Shown piece by piece: positions 45,324-58,068 of a DNA stretch of 64,000 nt. A program made the translations under genes and the position numbers. This DNA is from Eudorina sp. 2006-703-Eu-15 (lineage: Eukaryota; Chlorophyta; Chlorophyceae; Chlamydomonadales; Volvocaceae): NCBI GenBank assembly GCA_003117195.1, contig BDSI01000021.1, forward strand, positions 682,001 through 746,000, written 5' to 3'. Position 1 is the stretch's first letter. Every line of letters begins with the position of its first letter. Below the pieces are notes generated by a model that was given only the letters and a program-made list of their open reading frames with translations, ran no database searches and was not told the DNA's origin.

Positions 45324-48168
45324 CCTAATTGAAGGATGGAATAGTTTGTCGCTTGTGTGTAGGCTGTCGTAACAGGCGCAATCATTCATGTTAAATGGTA
45401 TGGACTAGAGCTCAACAGACCACAAATAACGCACAGAGTCCCAAGCAAGTCGAAAAGTACGGCAGCATGACAGAGGATTACGAACGTCTCCATTGGTACA
45501 GGATACCAAGATGAATTTCCTCAGCAAATCAATCAAATATATGAATATGGCAATCCTGCATCTCATGCTGCTCCGCGTTGTAATTACTTGACCCTGCAAT
45601 GTGCCACCATTTCCTCATTTTAATCAATCTTATTTGAATGGTCGGTTAATAGCAATTAGCTGAACTCACAAGATAACTTTAACGTGACTGACTTTTTCCA
45701 ACTGCCGAAGGTGATGAGTAAAGCTGGGGCCAAGGACTAGATGTCACGCAAGGACTAGATGTCACGCAATTACTTAAGATGGTTTTTTGCGAATGTCTGA
45801 TTTGCTTGAAGAGCGATATGCGCCTGGAAAGCACCCCTAACATAGGTGCCATTTCACGAATGAATACCGTAAACAGTTCAACGATAGCACCAGGTTCCTA
45901 CATATGTTCGTCCGAGGAAGTTTTCTCATGCCTCCTACGGCGGTTTCAGCACTTGTGGTGCCAATTTGGAGCAAGCCTTTGGTGTCAAGGTATTAGCTAA
46001 CAGCGATCTCATATCTTGTAATGAAGGATTTGCGGGGTTGACGTAGTGTATGCTTACTTGATCTCTCAAAAAGCGAACTGCATGGAAACGGCATATATGG
46101 TAAACGCAAATGATATTTTCCGATGGGTTATTAAAACACTGACGGCCTGGACAAGTACGACCTGCGCACATTGTGACGCAACGACAAAGGCGACATATAA
46201 AATGCCCGGTGCGAAGTAGACAGCAGCAACCGACCACCTGTGTGCTTTGTGGCATCGTGCCGAGCGAACCGAACCGCGATATAGTCACCCTTTCATTTAC
46301 ATCACGCCGCGCATGCAGTGGCCGGTCTAGCGCGAACGAGCTTGATACGCAGCGTTCCAGGGGCCGCCTCGTTTCAAGTCGGTTCCGGATGCAATTGGGC
46401 CTATCTGGAACCAACGGTCCCCCCGGCGGGGCCGGGTCCCAGCATGTTGCTTCTGTCGCGATCAATCCATTTGCTTCAAGATTGTCTTGGTTTCAGACTT
46501 GGTTCGTGTTTGTCCATGTCAACAGCAGTACTACGGTTTATGTACGAAGCATGAGCGCCTGAAACAATGGACTTCCCGATGAAGGGGTTCACATACGGTA
46601 CCTACCGTATTCCACATTGATAGACGCAGCTGCCCGGCATCGATGCGCAAACCCATTCATTTTCGCCACGTGATGGCGTACGTTGCTCGCGCGCAGGTTG
46701 GTTCAATAGGTTGGCAACAATGAAACATTACAGCGGCTCGAACCTGGATGCATCACAAATCAATGAATCATGCGTAGTGATCACGCATATATCGTCGCCG
46801 GGTTCACAGTTATAGATAGAGTCACGGATGCCGGCATCGCCGCCACGACAGCTACACTCATGAACCAAGGCCTGCATGCTGGCCGGCAACAATCAGTGAG
46901 CAACCAGTGGAAACCTTCGAGTACATATGGTGCGCCTTCTAAGGCGCGCGAGTGGTGAGACGAAGGCGCGTGGTCTGGCCCGCACCGGTCCCACGTAATG
47001 TGTGGCCACGACTGCACAACACATACACGACGCAAAGGATCGCGAATGGATTTTATCAAAATGGACTAATGAAAGTTTGTCACTTCCAGCTACGAAAACA
47101 TCATAAAACGACACAGCACCCCGTAATCCACATATGTTGGCATACCCCATCCACCTCCCTATCCCCGGGCAGCCGGCCTGCGGAAGTTCATCCACGCGTC
47201 AAAACTGTGGACCCTCCACTCCTCCTCGTTGATCACGGCGGCAGGCTCAGCAAAGGCATAGATATCGGTCATACCCGACAACACACCCACGACCGGCGAA
47301 CGAAAGGTCAAGCATGGCGGTGGGAGGCCGGGCGTCCCTCGGGGATACAAGGACGACGATGGGTGAACTGTCGCCATTCCCCAGGTGCCTCAGACTCGCA
47401 GATCCTGCGGGACCCGGCCCAAGGCATATCCACCAACGCGTGGGCCCCTTTCATACGAACAAACACGCGCGCGCATATACACACATGGATGGCGGCCCAC
47501 ATAAAGGATCTGCATATATATGAAGGGCATATCGACGTCAGGCAGCTGAATTTCCCCCATCAGCACGCACAGGTGGGACATGTACGGCCAATGGCGGGCG
47601 TGTACGGGTGCAGCAGCTGCCGATGAAGCATTGACGTCAGCAAACGCCACACGCACCAGCATCTTTGGCTCATCGTTTGGGTCGATGAGACAGCGTCACC
47701 GCACATCCGAATACGGTGAGAAGAAGCCTTGTAGAACCGTCGTATGTACCGCATCGCCATCCAACCCGGGACAGTTTCTGTGCGTACTAGAAACCTAACC
47801 GCGAGAAACGAGGAGTTTAGGTCCGTCGATGGCTTCGCAAGTTCGCATGATAACATCCGGAACCCGAATCATCGATAACCGTGTGTGTAAAAAGGTAACT
47901 GATAACCGTGTGTGTGTGCATCGTCTCCGCCTCCTGGTGTACGACAACAATGTATGATCTCCACGGGGAACAACCCACGCATCAACATGTCCCGGGCGCT
48001 CCGACGACAACACTTCGCAGATCGCGCAGGGGCAGCCCCGAGGAGCAGGCCACCCCCATCGAGCCACGCCATCACGCCAGTCGCGCTCCGATCCGCGCAG
48101 GTGACCGCCCCGCACCGACACTCCGCCCCGCACCTGTCGCCGCACTCCAAGCCGCGTAGACGTTCTTC
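45324..48168. other. 2.8 kb region between kinase 1 and calpain B
   Basis: It probably holds the kinase 1 promoter and 5' UTR (AT-richer part 45390-46130) and the calpain B 3' UTR. Minus-strand frames at about 47170-47860 read more like protein than their surroundings, but no family is recognisable and no consistent splice model was found. No RNA gene was seen. Confidence 0.45.
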
Positions 48169-51100
48169 TCAGACGCATCCGCAGCAGCCCTTGGGCGGCC
48201 TCTGGAAGCGGTAGACCTTACGACCGCAGAACAGCGCCTTGCAGCCCAGGCAGCAGAACCAGTACCTGGGCGTGAAGGGAGGCGGTTCCGTTCGGGGTGA
48301 GGCGAGGGGCGCTCATCGTCATCGCGGTCGAGACGCGGTTCAGACGCGGTTGCAGTCTGACCCATGGCACGGTTTTGAGGGCGACCACGGCTTTTGGATG
48401 CACCCAAGGGTTTGGGTCGGGCGGGTCTCTTATCTAGGCACACAACGGCCCAGCGGCCTGATGCCTGAGCGTCGATACGAAGAGTTCCCTAGCGCTCGAG
48501 AGCCAAGGTGCCTGGGGCAACCGACACCCGAAACACTACAAACACATTAAAAACCCCCTCGATGAGGCACGCGGCGTGTTGACTTCGAACGATTTGGAAA
48601 GCCGTAGTGCAGCAGCAGCGATTTCCGAAACACGGTATCTGTAGGGATAGCGCTCGGGCTGTGTTCCGTTACTACCGACCCGGGCGTGTGATGGGTGCGG
48701 TTTCCCGTACTGCCGTACCTGAAGCAGCCCGCGATGCAGCCCCAGCACGGACCGCAGCAGGGATGCTCCTGCAGGGTTTCACAGACAGACAGGAGGGCGG
48801 GACGGGCCGCTCCCAGACGTCAGGTCTGAATCCGTCGGTAGTGCCGACTCGGTGCATCTTGCTGACAGCTCAGCAACCCAGAGGGCTCAGCAACCGGTTA
48901 CATAGATACTTTATACAGCTAGTTCCCTGACTATCTTGTATCTACCTAAAACCTGAAGCCCTACATACCTACCTTATCGTGCACTCAACCGGGGGATTGC
49001 CAGCAGCACTGGAACACCACAGTACGCGAGCTTAACCATGCAGGGCGGCACGGCATGTATGGGTTTGAATGCCGTCTAGTCTGCCGTACAGCACACCAGT
49101 TGTCACTCACCTCGTGGATGTTGATGACGATGTGGTCGAAACCGGTGCTCCTGCACGGATCGAGGTACGGCAAGTACGGCAAACATGTAAAAGGGTCGCA
49201 CCAGAGGGCCTGTCGACAGAGGGCCTGTCGACTGAGGCCCACCTTGCAAAATATGCTTCCTTAGAATCCTCACGACCTCAGAGGGCAAATGTGGGTATCG
49301 CGATGGAAGACATTCTTGCATGGCTGTGCTGCCGTACACTGCCTCCAACCTGCCGGCTGTAGCACGTTGCGCATCCACAGGACTCACCGGCAGCAAAACT
49401 GACGTCATTGCAGTAGCAGTAGTGATTGCAGTACCGATTGCGGTACGTAGCAGTAGCGGTAGCAGCGATTACGGTTGGCAAGCAACAAGGCGCCCCGTCG
49501 TGCAGTGCCGCACAGTGGCGGCGGAGTAGTCCAGGAGGGGAACCGACCGGATGAGGCCGGAGGTACGTACGTACGTACGGAGGGCGGGGAGGGAGGGAGG
49601 GAGGGGGCCAATTGGGCGTGGAACAGGGGCGGCAATGAGTAGGAACCCACACAGACCGATGGAGGCGCTCGGGGCTAAAGCGTGTGTCGATGAAACCGCA
49701 GCGCCTCTCCACAACAGCACAAGACCCGTGGGTCAGTGACGTGTCCGTGAACCCCCGCAGGTGATCGGGCTTTTGTTAAGGCCGGTGCCACATCGGTCAC
49801 GGGCAGTAGCTGAAAATGGATGTATGGGGTCGGTGTGCCGCATATGTTCTTGATTTACGATTCAAACCGACTTGCAAAAGCATACAGGCACCGATTAATA
49901 GTTGCCGAGACTCGGCTACAGCCTATTAGTATGGTGTCGTACCTCCAGAGTGTTGAAGTGCCTGATGAAATCGCGCCACTCCATCCTGCGGCAAGGAGGA
50001 CGTGTGTACGGGGATTTATTTCGTACTTGCTGTACCTAGCAGATCCAGGCAGTCATAAACTGTAATAAACCCGCTGGTTTTAGAACAATGTACTGGCTGA
50101 GCTTTGTGCACCTAAACTCCGAGACCAAGACAAATACCTTCATGCATGACATCAGCGCTCGCTGCGCTGTTGTCGCCTTACGCCCGATTGCGCTAGGCCT
50201 CAACAAAACCCCTAACCCCCAATTCTAAACCCCGAATCCGCCCACCCGCCTACCAGAACGCGCCATCTGATGTCTTTTCGAACTGCAGAGCCGCCTTGAT
50301 CTGCAAGAGGACGTGGAGTGTGCAAGGCAAGACAGCATACTAAAGCTGACGGCGGCGTCAAAGCCCTGCCCATGCGGTCTTGCAGGATCTTTTGATCCCA
50401 CGTCCCACTTCCACATCCTCCACGCCCTCAGCCCTCCTGCTCCGCGCCTCCACACCCTCACCCCCTGCCTCTTACTCCTTACACCACACCCCCACCCTTT
50501 TTGCTCCGTGCCTTACACCCTCACCCCGCTCACTCCTTGCATCACCATCACCCCAACTCCCTTTCGTCCGTGCATCACACCGCCGAGAAGGAGTGCACAG
50601 TCGCACAAATCACGCCCAGCCCAGAGAGACAGCGTAGCACGTTACGTGCTGGCGGCCCTAGTCATCAGAGTAGATGTCACCTTGGGGTTAAACTGAAAAA
50701 GAAATAAACCCGAAGAACGAACCTTGGGGTGCTGCTCCCACAGCGGGCTGCTGTCGCTCCAGTCGCCCTTCCACTCGAACGTGCCCCACGGGTTCCGGAG
50801 CCGGAGGAACTTCAGATCCTCAGCCTCCTCCACTTTGATGATGCTGTACGCGTGGCCCTGACCAGGTTCGAATCGCATCGCAAGCACAGCAACAACTGTA
50901 TCAGTATGAGGTGACAAAGCATGTTCGCTGGCAGTTGTTCCCGGCGGACCAATATGACATGACACTCCTGAAATGACATTTGACTTGATTACCTGATATG
51001 CACGACGCCCAAGCAGCGCCCAAACGACCCTCTCCCCAACTCGGGCCGCAGAGCCCATACATAAATCTCGGGCGACCTTGACTTCCCGCACCTAACCACC

Positions 51101-54100
51101 CAACCGCCCAACACCCAAGCAGCCGTACCTGCACAATGCCCTGCACGTTCTCCGTGTCGTTGCCGCCGGCGTTGCTGGCACCGATGGTGCTGCCGTGTCG
51201 GAGCTCCCATTTGATCGACTGGGGTCCGGGATGGCCCACGGGGCAGGACACATGTTGTCATGGCGATCGACGACTGGACAACAGCCTTCGGGCGGTTTGC
51301 CGCATGCACACTGGTTTCCATGCTGATGAGATAGCTAAGCTTATGGCGATGTCGATGTCGTGGAAAGATGTCGATGTCGTATAAATAAAAGCTAAGCGGG
51401 TGGAAACCATATATATGGACCAACGAATGATTAACCAGCGCGTGCTTGACGCGCGCGAGTACGGACTCCGAAGCGTGGGGCCCACCAGCGATGGCGGGCA
51501 ACGGTGCTCTGAGGAGCCCCGGAACGCAAGTGAGGACGAGACGGGACGAGACGGGACGAGACGGGACGAGACGGTCAGGGGGAACAACTAACGCTCCGGC
51601 GGCGTCGGCATCGGACAAACCGGTTGTGCATGTGTCCCGTGTGTACACCGTGCAGGTCCCTTCCCCCACACCCCCAGGCACCCAGCCCCAGCATCCTGGT
51701 GTTGTTGCCTGCGCGACCTCGTCTCGGCGATTTCTCGTCTCGACGATTTCCCGTCTCGGCGAATTCCCGTCTCGGCGATTTCCCGTTTCGGCGATTTCCC
51801 GTCTCGGCGATTTCCCATTTCGGCGATTTGAGGACATACAGACCATGTGCATACGCATGTGAAACGGGTCGGATCGGAGTCCGTTGCCAAAGTAGTGTAG
51901 TGAGCTTCGCCGTCCATGAAATACCAGCAGTACAGGACACACACATCCGACCCCCTCACACTGCACTCAACGCGTCCAAGGTCGCTCCATCCATCCATAT
52001 CAACTCTCCCGACTTCCTGCTATCCTCGGTTGGTGTGCTAAACCGGCATCCACCGCCGGCCATCGACAAACCTCTTATTGCTTGCGGGACACAACTTACG
52101 TACTGCTCACCCAGAAACTGGTTGGCCTTCTCCCTGGTTGGCTTTCCCCCTGGGCTGTTTCTTTCTAAATCCCTGCATGCGCCCCTCCTCCTTCAAGCTA
52201 GCTCACCCGGAACATGAGCTCCTGGCCGAAGGGCGTGTCCTTGGCGTACACCAGCCGCAAGTCGTCGCCGGGCTGGGCGTCCTTGGGTGGCGGCCCCCGC
52301 GACAGCTCCAGCCGGGTCCAGCGCTGCTGCAGCCGCGGCTTGCCCCGGCTGTCGGGGTCCTGGGGTCCCCATGGATGGGATGGGCCGGTGGGTGCTGCTG
52401 GTTAGTGGTGTTGGATTACATGTCGCGGAGGCATCGGATCAGGGGCGTTGCACCCACCGTCAGACAACCGCCAACGGGCGACTGTGGGCGATCTACGGCT
52501 TCCGAGGTCCTAATAATGCGACGCGAGAGACAACGCGATTACATGACCCAGCCGACAAGCGTTGCCACCGGTTTTGAATCTAATCCTCATCACACAGGTC
52601 CACACCGACCCACGGGTCGGACGATCCCCACTGACCCACGGGTCGGACGATCCAATGAACCACGCACCCGGATGTCTCCCAGACGGAACATGCAGACGAA
52701 ATCGCCAGTGAGGACCTCCATGGCCTTGATCATCAGGTTTCCGTCCAGGGAGGCGTAGTCCTTGCCCTGGGAGATCGGTGGAAAGGGTCAGAAGAGGTGA
52801 GCTCGGGCAAGGCATATGCCCGGACCGTATGACGGGCCTTCATAGTATGCATGGGTGTCAGGGAACGGGCGTCAGGAACCGAAAGGATGCCAGAACAACG
52901 TGCACCTTCTTCCGTCGTCTACACGCCTTTCTCGCTGAGAAGAAGTTTCGTGCCCTCATAAACCCAACCAAACAAACAGGGACGATGATTCAGATATGTG
53001 TCAGTCTGTCCGTCCTGCCTAGGTGGCGTCTCTGGCTCGGCCCCCGTAATCTCCCGCCCTCAGATTCTCACGCCCTCAACACCCTCAAACCCACCATGAA
53101 CTTCGCCATGGCCTTCTCCAGCAGCATCACCCAAGCCTCGTCGCCCTGCGGCTTGGCAAACAGCGGCTGCCCGTCCGCCACGCTGCAGGGGATCCAGTCA
53201 TCGATGACCACCGTCCGCCACTTGCGCTTGTTGCCGTCAAACAGCCGGAACTTGTACCGCCCGTAGGCGTTGTACTCGCGTGTCTCAAACACCTGCGCCG
53301 CCGCCGGTACCCACCCGCGCAGAGCAGCTGAACCCAGCGGGCGCGCGTCCCTAACATCCAGGGCTGGTGGTTTTGGGTCTACTTCCTATCTGCAACCCTA
53401 GACAGACGGGGTCAGTCCTGCGCCCCAACCCCACCTGTTCGATAGCCCCCTCCTGAGCTGCGAGGCACGCCAGGGCCGACATGAGCCAGCAGTCGCCCAG
53501 GGCTCCCTGGCAGATGTCTGAGGGAGAGATTCCATCTGCAGGTTTTGGAGCGGTAGTGGAAGAGGTAGAAGGGACAGGAGGGGCGGCGGAAGAGAAGGGA
53601 ACAGGTGAACAAAGGGCATGCTTGGGACGGAGGATGCCTGCGAGGACGAACATATTTGTCAACGTAAACGCACATGTCCAAATCACGAACGGGTGACAAG
53701 GGGAGGGGAACGCACGTGCGTCGTGCGAGCTAAGGCACGGCTGTACCCTCGCCTGCGAAGCCCACCTGCGAAGAGCCGGGTTGTGTTCTTCGATTTGGAG
53801 GCCGACTGCGCGGCGGGGGCGCAGATGTCGCCGATGCGGCGCCTGTGAGGCAATTGTGATGGCAGTCGTTATGTTCTCGCGTTATACATATTCGTTCGTG
53901 AACTCTCTGTTAGCTGTGCGCTTGTGCTCTTGAGGAAAGCGGAACCGTTCCCATTTATCGTATTCCCCCATAAGGGACGCAGAGTAAGGGACGCTGCATC
54001 CCTTGAAGCAGCTCCTCAATGTAAATACTTAAAAAATTACACAAACAGCGTAATCGTGGGTGCACTACCATTGCAGGTGTGTACACAACCATCATACCAG

Positions 54101-55119
54101 CCGCTTCCAGGTTCCTGGAGACCCAAGCATGTGTTCACACACCGGAATCCAGCTGACATGCGCGCCTACCTAAACCCAAAAGAGCGTTATGGGCTTGTGC
54201 TTCTGGGCGTGGGCTTCTGGGCATGTGCTCTACCGCCTTACGGCGTGTGCCGATTGAAAGGGCAATCCGTGATGCAAACACGCTGGTTCGTTGCCACCCA
54301 CCAGACGATCTCCTTGTCCAGCTCGGCGCCGTGTTTGCCCTTGAACGTCCCGATGCTTCGGTGGTCGTGAGGGAAGCCGCGGTCCTTCGTGGCGGAAAAG
54401 GAGCAAGGCAGGGTAAGAGGGTCGCTCGGGATGGGACAACTTGGGAGGGAGCTGAGGGCGGCAGGACGTGAGCGGCCCCGCGACCGCCGCAGCGGCCTAT
54501 TTCTGATGCGTACACTGCGACATGTCAAGCCAGGGTACTATCATGTCGTACAGAGAAGTTCACAGTTTGTGCTTGGATGTGCGTGAAGGCTCATCGACGT
54601 GGGGTCACAGAAAACTCTGCGATGACTCCCAGGGACGGACTTCCGGGCCGTCAGGCGCGGGACAGACCTACCTGGTACGTGCAGTTGCAGCACACGCACA
54701 GACCGCAGAAGACGCCCCGGCCGAGACGTTCGAGGTAGGCGAAGATCATACCCAGTACATAGATCCTGTGCGACCAACGAATGAAGGCGCGGCAAAGGAA
54801 TCGCGTGACCGCGCGGAAAGTTTGACTAAATGGACGAGGAGAACTGACACCCCGACCGGCTAGTTCGCGCCTACTACACGATGAACCACTTAGGCATTCA
54901 GTTTCAATATTTTTGAAGCTCTAGGAGGAGTCCTTGTGAGGAGTGCGAAAAAATTGGACAGCGGCGACGAGGGCAGGTCAGCAAACATAGGCACCAGCCG
55001 CCGCACCTGAATGACATGAATATCAACACAAAAGGAAAGAAAATGAACTTGGACACGCAAAAACAATTGACGCGGTCCTCCTCCTCGTCCTTCCGAGAGG
55101 GTTTAGCCGACTTCGCCAT
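48169..55119 (-). CDS. Calpain-type cysteine protease B, paralogue of calpain A
   Basis: Same architecture as calpain A. Sixteen exons join in phase: 55119-55007, 54825-54672, 54384-54302, 53842-53766, 53535-53435, 53292-53095, 52766-52668, 52359-52207, 51218-51129, 50857-50723, 50300-50254, 49985-49943, 49398-49388, 49150-49111, 48768-48719, 48265-48169. The product is 496 aa. An acidic/basic start (MAKSAKPSRKDEEEDR) precedes a hydrophobic segment (FIFFPFVLIFM), a basic linker, a second hydrophobic stretch (IYVLGMIFAYLERLG) and a cysteine cluster (CGLCVCCNCTY). The triad is intact: Cys158 in CQGALGDCW, His358 in GHAY, Asn378 in NPWGTFEWKG. The C terminus is Cys-rich (EHPCCGPCWGC, then CCGCV at the end). 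Exon 13 is an 11-nt microexon. Exon 2 carries a basic linker that calpain A lacks. It is likely an active membrane-tethered protease; substrates are unknown. Confidence 0.9.
48409..48431 (+). repeat. Dispersed repeat C, copy 2 (in calpain B intron 15)
   Basis: Identical to 22883-22905 over 23 nt. The related block GAAACACGGTATCTG follows at 48627. Confidence 0.6.
49388..49398 (-). other. 11-nt microexon of calpain B
   Basis: The sequence TTTTGCTGCCG is flanked by an acceptor ending CAG and a perfect GTGAGT donor. It gives Phe-Cys-Cys plus two bases of Arg. Without it, exon 49985-49943 (ending phase 0) cannot join exon 49150-49111 (needing phase 2). With it the protein reads FCCRSTGFD, matching FCARTTGFE of calpain A, where these residues lie in exons with no microexon. 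Confidence 0.8.
51536..51830. repeat. 10-bp and 16-bp minisatellites in calpain B intron 8
   Basis: GACGGGACGA-type units run from 51536 to 51573. About seven units of a 16-bp motif (CTCGGCGATTTCCCGT and variants) run from about 51717 to 51830. Confidence 0.9.
52607..52644. repeat. Direct repeat of a GACCCACGGGTC motif
   Basis: GACCCACGGGTCGGACGATCC occurs twice, 26 bp apart, in calpain B intron 7. The core recurs elsewhere in the window. Confidence 0.8.
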
Positions 55120-56248
55120 GTTTGGCCTGCCGAGCTCTTGTTTTCCGTTCAGAGGTAAGGCAAGTAGTTACATATAGCAATGCGAACGGTTTCGCATGCG
55201 GCGCGAGATTCTAGCCGGCAACCTTACAACGACAATGTTCACGTTTATGACATGATCACATATCATAGTTTACTCATGAGTTTACGACCACTTACCGGGC
55301 GAGGCAGCTTATGGCGCCTTCTTGCGCTTGAAGAGTACGGAACGACGTCTTTCGAAACCGATTACAGTACGAGGACGACATTTATCTTGAGAGCATCACA
55401 TTGACGGAAATAAATTGTGATATCTGGAGCTGTCGCTATGAACAACGCAACCTGATTATAATATCGTTATTCGGCGAAATAGTGTGGCGATCCCCAAAAC
55501 ATTCTGGTTTCAATTGCGAAGCAGCACTCAAGCTCCACCTATATACATTCTACCAAAAGATACGCTGCGGCGTCCTGGCCGTGAAAGTAAAAAATTGTTG
55601 CTGATGGTCGACGGTTGACCGACGCCAAAGCCTCGCGGCCACTATACAAATCCTTCCATGTAATCGTGTGTAAATTTTATACCAACGAGTAATATCGTCT
55701 CAGTCATTACTAAGGTTCCGTGCCAAAACGCTGGTCGCGAAAACGCTCGGGTTGCCGGACGATCGGACGTCCTCTCCTTCACTCATCTCTTGCCATGCGG
55801 GAACATAATTTAATGGAACACAATGTTCAATCTTGGGGGATATTTCATTCGCCGCCAGGCGCGCATGCAGGGTAAGAGTAAAGCGGACCCTTCAGGCCCT
55901 TCAGGAATGTGTAAGCTGCTGCAGGCTGGAATCTTTCCGTAGTCCACGTATCCCCACGACTAAGTAGTGACAGGTCAAATCGGGATGCCGTCTTACGACG
56001 ATGAGTTTATTCAAGAGGGTTCTGGTCTAGCAGCCCACACCACGTCCAGGCGGTACAGCACAGTACGCACGCGCGCCCGCCAGAGTTCCAAAGGTTCGTA
56101 TGTTCCCAAACGAGATCATCGGGCTCCGCAGGTTTTCTTCCTGTCGCAAAACATTTTGACAGGGCCTTCGATTTCATGGAGCTCCTCGAGGATGACACCC
56201 ATCGAGCCGGGTAGTATTCTGCGTGTTAACCTCGGACGGTGGATGTGA

Positions 56249-56333
56249 TGTAACCGTTACAAGGTGGACCCGAGTCCCGACCGGGTGTTCCAACGGGCCC
56301 AGATAGCTCGTAGGTGCCTCGTCTCATCAACCC
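56249..56333 (+). repeat. Dispersed repeat A, copy 2
   Basis: Aligns end to end with 36300-36391. It starts TGTAACCGTTACAAGGTGG and ends CTCATCAACC, with a small internal deletion. Confidence 0.65.
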
Positions 56334-57215
56334 CCACCAAGGACTGCGCACCCTCCTCCATCACCCGGGGGGGGGACACGCAGCCATACCGGCCACTACA
56401 CCAGGTTACCAGCGCGCCAGGATTGCCTCTCCTGGAAACCGCGCCAGACCCGCCTAATCACACGGCGGTGAGGGGACGGGGATGTTGGTGAGAGCCGGCA
56501 AGAGCGCCTTCGAGATTGCCTTTGCGCCATGAGATTATGGGTGAGGGCCGTACATTGTACGCCACCTACCACAGTGCCGCTGAGGGCCGTACACTGTTCT
56601 CCCCCCATTTGACGGGGACCGTCCCGGGACCAACATACAACCCTGCTCCCTTCATTCGGGGGGCGACTTGGGTAGTGAGCAGATGACCGTAGCCTGGTGA
56701 ACAGATTTCCGGCTCTGACCGGCATGCTCGAAGTCAACATTCGCAGGTCTTCGTTGGGTCCGGGAATCAGGATTTTTAATGCGAATTTACCTACTGAACA
56801 TTTGGCGCCATTCATGCATCACACAGCCTCATTCATGCGAGCTTGCCATTCCGTCGCCAATGACCCGTCGCGCCAGGGCGGTAGGTGTAGGACTGTGCGA
56901 GTACGGTAACGCATCTGTGCAATAACGTTGCGCTACACATTGGCGCTACACATATACCGTGTATGCATTGCCTCGTCGTCAAGTGCAACTCCAACTGCGC
57001 GCGCCCTGCGGTATGCCACTCAATCGCCGTATGCGTGAAGGGGAATTGGAAGGGGAATCGGGAGCACAGTGGCGTCCGAAAATGGTGTTGAGAAAGTGGA
57101 GAAAGCGACCGCTGATGAGCGCCTACGGTCCTCGCGGCGGCCCCGCCCGCTCGCCGCCGCATACCACCAGTCAGCCAGGGTACGGACCACGGCGCAACCA
57201 CCGCCGCCGAATGGG

Positions 57216-57216
<1 letters not shown>

Positions 57217-57283
<67 letters not shown>
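57217..57283 (+). repeat. (CA)33 microsatellite
   Basis: An uninterrupted CA array of about 67 nt in intergenic DNA. Confidence 0.95.
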
Positions 57284-57285
<2 letters not shown>

Positions 57286-57983
57286 CCGGATCCGCTGCGT
57301 GCAGCCAGTAGACGTAGACTTTTGATGGATAGATAGCAGCGCGAGACGCTAGGGTGTAGGGATTGGGACAAGGGAAGCCCACTTCCGGGCACGTTGGGGA
57401 TCGTGGGGGCCCGAGGAGGGTCGGGCCCGACCAGTGGGAGTTGGCTGCGGGACTTGTAGGCGAGGGCCGCTCGCGACGGGAAGGGGTGTACGACAGGGAT
57501 GCTTACATGGTGATGTGCTGCCTTGTGCAAACTATAGCCCCATCATGGAGCGCCCGACTGCGTACCCGGACCCAGCAAGGCCTGACGTGTGCGACGTCGC
57601 GCTGGGCGGGCAGGCCTGCCGGAGGGTGCAACCTTAGCTAGTACGATTAGGTTGGGACGCGGGACCAGGCTAGTTTTACCGCACCGGGCAGGGGCACGCC
57701 TCTGAATTGCTGAGGAACGCGCCCTGGGTGCTGCAAGGACTTGAGGAGGTTGAACAGCGGACTGCGAGGCGCAGACCGCCCGGGATGGGCTTCCGCCCAA
57801 TCCCTTTAGGGGGCACAGCTGTCACCGATCCTCAGGGATCGGGCGCGCGCCCTTGGTTGAGAGCGAGGGGACAGAGGCCCCTTACGCCCCTCTCCCCCGA
57901 ATACGGGGGAGAGTGCTTCGGCGGTCTCCCGTATGGGGGCGGCTAGCGCCCCCGGCCAGCGTCGGCCCGGCAGATATGTAACG

Positions 57984-57987
<4 letters not shown>

Positions 57988-58066
<79 letters not shown>
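57988..58066 (+). repeat. (AC)39 microsatellite
   Basis: An uninterrupted AC array of about 79 nt, the longest simple repeat in the window. It lies about 60 bp downstream of a hairpin cluster. Confidence 0.95.
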
Positions 58067-58068
<2 letters not shown>

